This document shows, piece by piece, positions 56,619 to 64,000 of a stretch of DNA of 64,000 bases. The number at the start of each line of letters is the position of its first letter. Position 1 is the stretch's first letter. Both the position numbers and the translations under genes were made by a program. Source of the DNA: Picrophilus oshimae DSM 9789. GTDB taxonomy: Archaea; Thermoplasmatota; Thermoplasmata; Thermoplasmatales; Thermoplasmataceae. Below the pieces are notes generated by a model. It searched no databases. It was not told the DNA's origin and saw only the letters and a program-made list of their open reading frames with translations. The stretch is from contig NZ_FWYE01000001.1 in the NCBI RefSeq assembly GCF_900176435.1, positions 558,001 through 622,000 on the forward strand. Direction: 5' to 3'.

Positions 56619-57600
56619 TCATAATAAATTACTATAGAATTCTGACATCTTCTTTTTATATGTTTCAATTGTGTATCTATCCTTTATCTTTTCAAAGTTT
56701 GATAATAGTTTATCTCTTTGATCCATTGCAATCTCTATATTTTTTATTAAATCATCAAAACCTGAGAAAATGGCAGAATCATTTAATGTCTCATGGTAAA
56801 TACCTAGATCAGATGCCACAACCGGTGTACCGCAGAATAAAGACTCCAGGGGTGGATAGCCAAAACCCTCAAATTTATTCATTCTTACAAGAACCTCAGC
56901 CTGATTGTAAATATTTACCATTTCCTCCGGGGTGACATCGACATAATTTAAATCAGCCCTATTTCTTCCAACATGTATATGATAGTATTTCCCATGAACA
57001 ATTTTATCTATTTTCTCTGAATTCTTCCACCAGTCATCGCCTACTGTAAGAATTGAGTTTTCAATCTTTTTGATATTTCTCTTTGAAAATATTGGATCTA
57101 TGTAATTGTATACCGTTGTTATTTTATCCTCATTGAAACCTGCATCTATTAAATTCATTGTTGTTTCATTTGAGATTGATAATATATTCAAATTTTTATA
57201 TTTATTTATTATTCTTTTTAGATATAATATATCAAGTTTTCTTGCAATGGTTTCATTATCCTTTTTTTTCAAACATGTATAAATCATGAAATGTAACTAT
57301 GTCATCATCCCTTATGGGTTTAAGTATTGGGGCAGTATAATGCAAAAGTGAAAATTTTTCATTTTTTATGTATTTTCGAGTTTTAAACCTGTTTAATAGC
57401 CAACCAGATGTAATTTTTGGATATTCTGGATAAATAATTCTTCCCGGATATTGTAATTTTGATTTGTTTTTGTCCAAAGGGATTGAAATTAGGTTTATGC
57501 CCATGGCCTTTTGTAGTTTTTCAGAATAAACACCTATGCCTGCATGGGAATAACTTACATTTATTCCGAGTATTTCACTGAATTCTTTAGTGAATTTCAT
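56619..57600 (-). pseudogene. Family 4 glycosyltransferase split at an A8 tract
   Basis: The N-terminal half (57600 to about 57256, with SYSHAGIGVYSEKLQKAMG and TFHDLYMF) and C-terminal half (to 56619, with ILTVGDDWWKN, MNKFEGFGYPPLESLFCGTPVVASDLG) are in different frames that meet at eight A on the minus strand (57262-57269). A7 or A10 would restore one chain of about 325 residues. All GT-B motifs are present. It may be an off state of a slipping tract, a transcriptional slippage site, or a simple mutation. Confidence 0.82.
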
Positions 57601-57758
57601 AATACGGTATATTTTTTAATTATATTAATTCTGCAAATAATAAAATTATAAAAACAATATTAAATTTTTATAATAATGCATTAAAAATTATGTCATATAT
57701 TGTATGACAAAATTTATATTTGAATTATGGTTTAGTATTGCACAAAGGTGTATGGGAG

Positions 57759-59555
57759 ATGAATGTTTCAAAAAATCAGAAGGATAGTGCTTTAACGTTA
57801 AATAAGGCCAGAAAGGCTTTAAAAAGCTCAATATCTGCACTCAGCATCATTGTAATATTAATGCTTTTCTACATGTTATATGATATAATAATGGGAAAAA
57901 TAAAGATAGATTCACTATTCTTCTATATAATAACGTTTATAGATATATTCTTTATATTGTTTATAACAAACAATGTTTTTAATAGAGTTATAACCATAGG
58001 AAAGTCAATGGTATTTATAGCATTCTCTGTGGCCCTATCAATATTTTTAAAACAGGCATCCCTTTACACTTCGCAATTATCATTGATAATACCAGTTTAC
58101 GGAAAATTAATAGCACCGATTGCCGTTTCAATATCAATTATGTTAATAGGCTTCTTCTCAATAAGGATGGGCGGAAAGATATTAAAATTCGTTGAGTTAA
58201 ACAGAAAAAACAAGGCAAGATTATTCATATCATATGCCATGTTTATAATAACATTGATATTCTTTCTGGGAACAATCTTTGATTTAATACCTTTTATTCA
58301 TCTTTCAAGAATGTTTGATTTTAAATCGATACCATTCCTTGTAATCTTTGGATCTGTTTTATCATCACCGTTAATGGCAACTGAGCTTACAGGCACACTG
58401 GTCCTTGCAAGCGAATTAACGGTACCGCTGGAATTCGATACAAAAAATGTGAAGACAAAGACCGTTTCAAAAACATTAAAATACGATACAACTGCCCAGA
58501 CAAGGGTTATTGATAAGACAAACTTGCCGCCAATAGACAACTGGGACCCAAATGTATGGCTAGGCGAGAACTTATATGGATATAACATAACAAAGGTTCT
58601 TGGCAAGGGTGGCACTAGCTATATAATTTTAGGAAAATTATTCAACAGCAGCTATGCAATGAAGATCCCAATATTTACAAGAAGCACGTCAAGCATGACA
58701 GTATCAACATACCAGGATCTCATGGATGAGAGCAACACATTAAGGGAAATATCGTCAAAATCAAGGTACATGGTAAAATTATATGCAATACATGCGGATA
58801 AATTAATAATGAAGAGCATTGTTTCAGGCAATTCAGAGATGTACTTTTCAAATCCGCCGGTTATGATCATGGAGGCCATGTGGGGCGGAGACGCTTCAAA
58901 ATTGATATACAATGATAATATATATTTATCAAGCAAGTGGCCATACGTCGTTGCATATATAATAGAAAAGATGGCCTATGCTGTTGCGGTCATGCATGAA
59001 AACGGCTATGTTCATTTAGACCTAAAGCCCGAGAATTTTCTCTTCGATAGAATACCCGGAAACACAATATCCGATCTAATATCAAACATAAAATCAGGAT
59101 CATTGACACCAAAGCTATCAGACCTTGGATCAGCCGTAAAAATAGGCAGACCGCCGACACAGTACACAAGGTCATATGTATCATTCGAGCAGATAGCGGC
59201 AATAATAAATAAAAGCCCCACAACACCTGCCATGGATATATATTCTCTTGGTGCCGCAACATATTCTATGTTAACAAGAAAGCCCTATAATAATCCATTA
59301 TTTTTAAAGAAGAGCGATGAGGTCGTTGATGTTTACCTTGCATATCTAAGAAAGGATCCAACGGTTAACAGGCATGTACTAAACACAAAGCTTGTTGAAT
59401 TAAGAAAGGCATTTCTTGTACAGCCTCCTGTATCAGGAGTACCAAGGGAGTTTCAGGCAGTATTATCAAGAATGACGTCAAAGAACCCAAGGTTAAGGCC
59501 AACGGCAGCAGACGTTGCGAGAAAGATGCATTCAATATACAAAAAATACATTTAA
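57759..59555 (+). CDS. Membrane-anchored eukaryotic-type Ser/Thr protein kinase
   Basis: From the ATG at 57759 (GGTG and GGGAG upstream, TATA-like sequence near 57712) 598 residues; an upstream TTG at 57720 is less likely. About six membrane helices fill residues 25-210. The kinase domain runs from about 278 to the end: Gly loop VLGKGGTSY (280-288), Lys302 in YAMKIP, catalytic HLDLKPEN (His419, Asp421, Asn426), metal Asp455 in SDLGSA in place of DFG. It should phosphorylate cytoplasmic proteins from the membrane, perhaps in response to a lipid or envelope signal. It overlaps the convergent wHTH gene by 4 bp. Confidence 0.88.
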   Translation: MNVSKNQKDSALTLNKARKALKSSISALSIIVILMLFYMLYDIIMGKIKIDSLFFYIITFIDIFFILFITNNVFNRVITIGKSMVFIAFSVALSIFLKQASLYTSQLSLIIPVYGKLIAPIAVSISIMLIGFFSIRMGGKILKFVELNRKNKARLFISYAMFIITLIFFLGTIFDLIPFIHLSRMFDFKSIPFLVIFGSVLSSPLMATELTGTLVLASELTVPLEFDTKNVKTKTVSKTLKYDTTAQTRVIDKTNLPPIDNWDPNVWLGENLYGYNITKVLGKGGTSYIILGKLFNSSYAMKIPIFTRSTSSMTVSTYQDLMDESNTLREISSKSRYMVKLYAIHADKLIMKSIVSGNSEMYFSNPPVMIMEAMWGGDASKLIYNDNIYLSSKWPYVVAYIIEKMAYAVAVMHENGYVHLDLKPENFLFDRIPGNTISDLISNIKSGSLTPKLSDLGSAVKIGRPPTQYTRSYVSFEQIAAIINKSPTTPAMDIYSLGAATYSMLTRKPYNNPLFLKKSDEVVDVYLAYLRKDPTVNRHVLNTKLVELRKAFLVQPPVSGVPREFQAVLSRMTSKNPRLRPTAADVARKMHSIYKKYI

Positions 59556-59830
59556 TCGTCCTTCTTTTTGCTTGATAAACCGTATAGATCGAGAAGTCTT
59601 TGAACCTTTTTATACTCGTTTAAAAATTTATAACCTTCCTCTGTGATCTTATAATCCTTTTCAGATAACTTTTTTAAAAGCCCTGATGATTCAAGCTGGT
59701 CCATGTAAACCTTCGCCCTGGTGTAAGGTACTTCGATATCACGAACGATATCACTTACCGTTGCATCATCTTTTGCAACGTAGGATAGTATTTCTATCTT
59801 GATCTCAGTTTGTGTTCGATACTTCCTCAT
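59552..59830 (-). CDS. Archaeal winged-helix DNA-binding protein
   Basis: A 92-residue winged helix of the HTH_45/SSO10a-like type: KIEILSYVAKDDATVSDIVRDIEVPYTRAKVYMDQLESSGLL spans the fold, followed by a coiled-coil-like C-terminal helix rich in Lys (about 68-92). Such proteins regulate or coat DNA as dimers. The start at 59830 lies inside the end of the upstream membrane-protein gene, so the two are coupled. Confidence 0.82.
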   Translation of the reverse strand: MRKYRTQTEIKIEILSYVAKDDATVSDIVRDIEVPYTRAKVYMDQLESSGLLKKLSEKDYKITEEGYKFLNEYKKVQRLLDLYGLSSKKKDD

Positions 59831-60359
59831 TTTTATCACTTTTTAAAACACGGTAAACAGGCAGGGAAAATGTGAAAACACCTAAAACGAGAAGTATGGC
59901 GGATATTCCGTAAATGATCTTTATGAGCAGTACAGTGTTGATAATCATTATAAGTATAGATAGAAAGAACAGCAGGAATGATAAAAATATGCCTTTTGAA
60001 TACCTATTCTTTCTTTTTCTATAGAATATAAAAAGGTCATATGCAACAAAATAAAGGCTTAGAACAAGAAAAACATCACTGATAACTCCAAAGGCAAATG
60101 CAGATAAAAATACTGATTTCATGTCGTTATAGTATATTAAAAAGAATGCCAGGGCCTCAAATAATGCTATGAAATCTATTGAAACGCTTGATACAAATGA
60201 AAAGATGCCTGATAAAAAGGCCAAACTAAAAAACATGTATATTAATATAAGAAGCTTTACTGTATATATGCTTTTTACCTTTATAGCCATGTATAGTATG
60301 GGTGCTATTGAAACAATCAGACCTGCGGAGAATACCGATATTATAATATCATCAAGCAT
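59805..60359 (-). CDS. Multi-helix membrane protein of unknown function
   Basis: A 184-residue protein with six or seven hydrophobic helices and short loops; a basic loop RKRKNRYSKG at about 115 should face the cytoplasm. No family recognised. It overlaps the winged-helix gene and, with the convergent kinase, forms a possible membrane signalling module. Confidence 0.65.
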   Translation of the reverse strand: MLDDIIISVFSAGLIVSIAPILYMAIKVKSIYTVKLLILIYMFFSLAFLSGIFSFVSSVSIDFIALFEALAFFLIYYNDMKSVFLSAFAFGVISDVFLVLSLYFVAYDLFIFYRKRKNRYSKGIFLSFLLFFLSILIMIINTVLLIKIIYGISAILLVLGVFTFSLPVYRVLKSDKNEEVSNTN

Positions 60360-60466
60360 TTATTATTTATATACAATTGTTATATATATCTTTATTCAAT
60401 TAATTGAATAATCCTTAAAATTATTAAAGCATAAACATTTAATAATGTTATTTACATTGAAAAATC

Positions 60467-61213
60467 ATGGATCAGTTGAAAATACTTAGAATCAATGCAA
60501 GAACTACTTTTCCAGGCGGCGTTGAATCATATATTAAAAATGTCAATTCAATGCTTTTAAAAAAGAATATACAAACATTTACCTTTGAGATAAACGTTAC
60601 AGATTACGATTTTGATTATGGAGGTAACTATTATGTCGTAAAAAAGGATAATTCTCCATTTAAAAGGGTAATAAATGATGCATATTATGATGATTATGTT
60701 TACAAAAAACTGAATGAAATATACAATAATTTTAAGCCCGATATTATACATTTGCACAGGTTTAAGGTCGATTATTAAACGATAATTAAATTCATAAGGG
60801 AAAAGAACATTCCTGTTGTTTTCACGGCACATGATGCAGATTTGATATGTCCAATATCTACCCTGGTAAGGCCTGGCGGAACAGTATGCGATGGTGGCAT
60901 AAAAACAAGATGCATGTTCACAGGATGCAAAACAGGTTTAAATGTTCCGTATGAAATATTAAGATACCACTCATTTCTAAAAAACCACTCAATTATAAAA
61001 ATGTACCTTACACCAAGCAATGCACTGACAAATTATATAAAATCATTTATAGATAGTAGCGTGGAAACCCTCTATTCATTTATAAATTTTCCAGAACGTT
61101 TAGATAAAAACAATGAGGAAAATTCCTTTGGATATATAGGCAGGATTGTTAAGGAAAAGGGAATACAGGATGTACTAAGGGCTTGTAAAATATTAAAGTA
61201 TAAAAGCATTTAA
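60467..61213 (+). pseudogene. Family 4 glycosyltransferase with internal stop and lost C-terminus
   Basis: One frame from the ATG at 60467: INARTTFPGGVESYI, PDIIHLHRFKVDY, in-frame TAA at 60776-60778, then TIIKFIREKNIPVVFTAHDAD, ICPISTLVRPGGTVCDGG and the GT4 start FGYIGRIVKEKGIQDVL. Homology ends at the edge of the 78-bp repeat (61197) and the frame stops at 61213, so the sugar-nucleotide half is missing. Confidence 0.82.
61120..61197 (+). repeat. 78-bp direct repeat, copy 1
   Basis: Identical base for base to 63923-64000, which is cut by the window edge, so the true repeat may be longer. It encodes part of a GT4 domain (NSFGYIGRIVKEKGIQDV). Confidence 0.95.
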
Positions 61214-61363
61214 TTCAATTATCTGATCTGTGGCAGATCATTTACAAGGAAGAGCAGTCTGTACAGGCATTATAAAGAAGTGCATCACACATCAATAAAA
61301 CATCTGAATGCTAACAAAGTAGCGACAAGCAGTGACAGAGAGATCAGACCATTCATTAAATAA
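61214..61363 (+). pseudogene. 3' fragment of a gene with a C2H2-like zinc-finger end
   Basis: An open stretch without start codon, ending in TAA at 61361-61363. It encodes LICGRSFTRKSSLYRHYKEVHH, split in the usual finger pattern C...F.....L..H...H, then about 25 polar residues. The first zinc Cys would lie in the missing upstream part. It begins right after the broken glycosyltransferase, so it marks a rearrangement joint. Confidence 0.5.
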
Positions 61364-61395
61364 TTAAATAAACATAATATGCATAATGATAATCA

Positions 61396-62502
61396 ATGAG
61401 AATTCTTGAAATTGCATATGCACCTCCAGAATCCGGTGGCGGGGTAGAGAGGTTTTCCAACGGCCTTTCACTGTATGCTGCGGAAAAAGGTAATAATGTT
61501 ACTGTAATAATTTCCGGAAAATGTAATAATATTTTTAATGAAAATAATGTTAATTATGTTCAACTAAAGGTAAAATCTCCATTTTTTAGGAAATTATTAT
61601 TTAATATAAAGGTTTATTTTTATGCAAAAAGGAATAAAACCAAATTTGATATTATACACATCAACGGGGATAATGGATGTCTTGCATCAAAGATCAAGGG
61701 CATAAAAAAGATCATGACACTTCATGGCACATCAAGATTTTCCGCTGGTTTCGATTTAAATAAAATAATGCATGGGTCATTAATATGGTATTTAAAACAT
61801 CCAAATTTGACGGTATCTTATTATCTTGAGAAATATGCTGCAGCAAAAAGCGATGTGGTCATATCTGTTTCATCTAGGCTCACAGAAATTTTAAAAAAAA
61901 TTTTCCACAGAGATGATATAATTACAATAAACATTGGTATAGATATAAATTATTATAAACCAGGAAACAAAATGGAATTAAGGAATCAATTAAACCTAAA
62001 AAATGATGCTATTTATGCACTCTGGGTTGGCATGTCTCCGCAAAGAAAAAGGCTTGATTTTTCAATAAAATTAATAAAAAATTCAAGGAATATGCATTTA
62101 ATATGCATCGGCAATACCGGTACATATGAGAATGATGATCGGATACATATTATGGGGCATGTTGATGATTCTGTCCTTTTAAAATATTATCAGGCCTGCG
62201 ATTTTTTACTCCTTCCATCTGTTTCTGAGGCGTTCAGCCTTACAGTTATTGAGGCTATGGCATGTGGTCTTGTCCCGGTAACCGGCAAAAATGTGTACAC
62301 TCCGGGATTAAAAAATAATATTAATTCATTTATAGCATCCAGCGATGATGAATATATAAATATTATAAATAAAATTGAAAACAATCCGGAAATATTATCA
62401 AAAATGTCTGAAAACGCAATACAAAATGCCCTAGAATATTCCTCATATAAATCATTTGAAAAGTACCTGCAGATTATGGATGATCTAATCCATAAAAAAT
62501 AA
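61396..62502 (+). CDS. Family 4 (GT-B) glycosyltransferase
   Basis: A complete 368-residue enzyme. N-terminal domain: ILEIAYAPPESGGGVERFSNG with the acceptor-side glycine loop, and MTLHGTSRFSAGF. C-terminal donor domain: ALWVGMSPQRKRLDFSIKL and the E-x7-E motif in SVSEAFSLTVIEAMACGLVPV. It probably adds a hexose in surface glycan assembly. The next gene, a GT2, follows after 27 bp. Confidence 0.88.
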   Translation: MRILEIAYAPPESGGGVERFSNGLSLYAAEKGNNVTVIISGKCNNIFNENNVNYVQLKVKSPFFRKLLFNIKVYFYAKRNKTKFDIIHINGDNGCLASKIKGIKKIMTLHGTSRFSAGFDLNKIMHGSLIWYLKHPNLTVSYYLEKYAAAKSDVVISVSSRLTEILKKIFHRDDIITINIGIDINYYKPGNKMELRNQLNLKNDAIYALWVGMSPQRKRLDFSIKLIKNSRNMHLICIGNTGTYENDDRIHIMGHVDDSVLLKYYQACDFLLLPSVSEAFSLTVIEAMACGLVPVTGKNVYTPGLKNNINSFIASSDDEYINIINKIENNPEILSKMSENAIQNALEYSSYKSFEKYLQIMDDLIHKK

Positions 62503-62529
62503 TTTATACACATTTTATATGGGGTTTTA

Positions 62530-63453
62530 ATGCCTTCAATTTTTATTACGGTTATAATACCTTCATACAGGCCAAATGATTTTGTCTACAGGGCAATAAA
62601 AAGCGCCCTAAATCAAACTTTAAGCGCAGAATTTTATGAGGTAATTGTTGTTTTAAATTATACTGATGAAAAAATTTCAAGCATGGCCAGGGAAAATAAA
62701 ATAAAGGTATTATACGTGGATCAAATATCATTATCTCCAAAATACATTGAGGCTATTAAAATATCCATGGGCAATGTAATTTGCTTCCTTGATTATGATG
62801 ACCTTTTTTATCCGGAAAAGCTTGAATACATTTATAATGAATTTAAAAATAATAAAAATCTTGTATACCTGCATAATAGGTGCACATTTATAGATGATAA
62901 TGATAAACCTGTGAATGAGGGATACAACAGCCCCGATTTTAATCTTTCATCAATATCGATTAAAAAGGATATAATAAATATTGATTATTTATCAAGGGTT
63001 ACAGCATTGTATGATACCTTTTTTTATTATATATCACTTGATTCAGCCGGTGAAATTAAATTAACAAGAAAATTTTTAACGTACTATAGATTCCATGAAA
63101 GTACAAGCAATACTTTATCAGAAGGAATCGAACGATGGAAGAATAAGATGGCCATATATATGAAATACCTTAACTCGCTTGAATCAATGTACAGTTTTTT
63201 AAAAAGTAAAAAATCCAGGGTTCTTGCCAGGGATTATATAATTTCCTTAAAAATAGAGCTAAATATGCTCCATGATTTATTAAATTCTGGAAAAAGATAT
63301 GAATTGAATTATGATGATATATTATTCTGGCTTGCGGTTCCAAGCTATAAGGCAAATAAATTGCATTATCCATTTAAGTTTATTAAGATAATTCAGTATG
63401 GCATGCCTGTAAAATACAATAAAAGGATTGAAAACTATCTATTAAAGATTTAA
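62530..63453 (+). CDS. Family 2 glycosyltransferase
   Basis: A complete 307-residue GT-A enzyme: ITVIIPSYRPNDFVYRAIKSALNQTLS, nucleotide-sugar DxD in CFLDYDDLFYPEKL, then SSISIKKDIINIDYLSR. It is the intact relative of the frameshifted gene at 42699-43615. Co-transcribed with the GT4 gene upstream. Confidence 0.87.
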   Translation: MPSIFITVIIPSYRPNDFVYRAIKSALNQTLSAEFYEVIVVLNYTDEKISSMARENKIKVLYVDQISLSPKYIEAIKISMGNVICFLDYDDLFYPEKLEYIYNEFKNNKNLVYLHNRCTFIDDNDKPVNEGYNSPDFNLSSISIKKDIINIDYLSRVTALYDTFFYYISLDSAGEIKLTRKFLTYYRFHESTSNTLSEGIERWKNKMAIYMKYLNSLESMYSFLKSKKSRVLARDYIISLKIELNMLHDLLNSGKRYELNYDDILFWLAVPSYKANKLHYPFKFIKIIQYGMPVKYNKRIENYLLKI

Positions 63454-63489
63454 AACAGATATTTATAATACCTAAATATATAATACAAA

Positions 63490-64000
63490 ATGAAAGACCC
63501 AAGGATACTTCAGATATGCCATGGCAGGATCATACCTGAGTATGTAAGTGCCTACTCTTTAAGATGCCACACATTGATTAAGGATTATGAAAATAAAATC
63601 CTGTTTTCTGTGGGTGGAACAGTTCTCCGGCATGAATATAAAACAATGCCCATCAGTTTAAATCCATTTTAATTATGATTATGTCAATTATGCATGGCAA
63701 CAGGTTATTTGAAATATTGCTTTCAAAAGGAAAATATTTAAGGAAAAAATATTTGTGTTGTTTTTGGGCACGTTTTGGTGGGAAACTCTTCCTATTTTTA
63801 TAAAATTCTTCGAATGAAAATACTTGCATCGAATTATATCGGTTCGCACAAATTTTATTAAACGTTTATCCCAGAACAATTAACTTGGTCTAACCCGGTC
63901 CAAGTCTAAATAATAAACAGCTAAATTCCTTTGGATATATAGGCAGGATTGTTAAGGAAAAGGGAATACAGGATGTACTAAGGGCTTGTAAAATATTAAA
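63490..64000 (+). pseudogene. Decayed family 4 glycosyltransferase, cut by window edge
   Basis: The start MKDPRILQICHGRIIPEYVSAY is that of a GT4 N-terminal domain but stops at 63672. Pieces go on in other frames (LIMIMSIMHGNRLFEILLSKGKYL, GHVLVGNSSYFYKILRMKIL) and after an in-frame TAA near 63891 the donor domain begins (LNNKQLNSFGYIGRIVKEKG) inside the repeat. The remainder lies beyond 64000. Confidence 0.7.
63923..64000 (+). repeat. 78-bp direct repeat, copy 2 (runs into the window end)
   Basis: Identical to 61120-61197, 2803 bp apart in the same orientation. Confidence 0.95.

Noticed and set aside
57720-57758. TTG start of the kinase gene
   Set aside because: It overlaps the promoter TATA region; the ATG at 57759 has purine-rich GGTG/GGGAG sequence upstream.

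Overview
The window comes from an AT-rich thermoacidophilic euryarchaeon of the order Thermoplasmatales, and the gene content fits Picrophilus best. The signs are: a bacterial-type HU (HTa-like) chromatin protein, a Kae1-Bud32 fusion, an archaeal mevalonate cluster, a GH15 glucoamylase-like exoenzyme, a glyceraldehyde dehydrogenase-type ALDH, archaeal ribosomal genes with rpoN, heavy use of AGG/AGA/ATA codons, and TATA boxes about 25 bp before many first-gene start codons (leaderless pattern). Downstream operon genes often carry GGTGAT-type Shine-Dalgarno sites. The species name is inference; no rRNA gene is present.

Positions 1-42,600 are mostly ordinary core genome. They hold HMG-CoA synthase/thiolase-like/DUF35, an amino-acid dehydrogenase-like gene and LysE exporter, purN, a peroxiredoxin-ferritin pair divergent from an Lrp regulator, HU, Kae1-Bud32, serA plus aminotransferase, AlaX, a protein disulfide oxidoreductase, tRNA-Thr, surface and secreted proteins, a TetR-controlled TDT exporter with two visible operators, tRNA-Gly, tpiA, a complete trp operon (trpB2-A-D-F-E-G-C) running into DAHP synthase, pyruvate kinase, a frameshifted NYN-type nuclease, ALDH, an MFS transporter, TrmJ and FKBP.

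Positions 42,700-55,060 are accessory. A 15-bp direct repeat at 43,687 and 55,047, the latter overlapping the 3' end of tRNA-Pro, may bound a glycan island. Inside are a dTDP-rhamnose cluster (rmlA, rmlD, rmlC, an epimerase, decayed rmlB), glycosyltransferases intact and decayed, an FkbM methyltransferase, an IS3 remnant, a well-folded candidate RNA, and two inverted copies of the 3' end of cas1. Each cas1 tail overlaps the start codon of an outward-facing glycan gene by ATGA.

Positions 55,058-56,572 are a core operon (eL18-uL13-uS9-rpoN, then tRNA-Pro). From 56,600 to the right edge glycan genes resume: a glycosyltransferase split at an A8 tract, a membrane-anchored eukaryotic-type protein kinase beside a winged-helix protein and a membrane protein, then a glycosyltransferase array rearranged by a 78-bp or longer direct repeat.

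The strongest leads are the thiolase-like protein lacking its catalytic cysteine and GHP histidine, the cas1-tail/glycan-gene junctions, the A-AAA-AAC frameshift site in the NYN nuclease, and the structured RNA at 52.6 kb.
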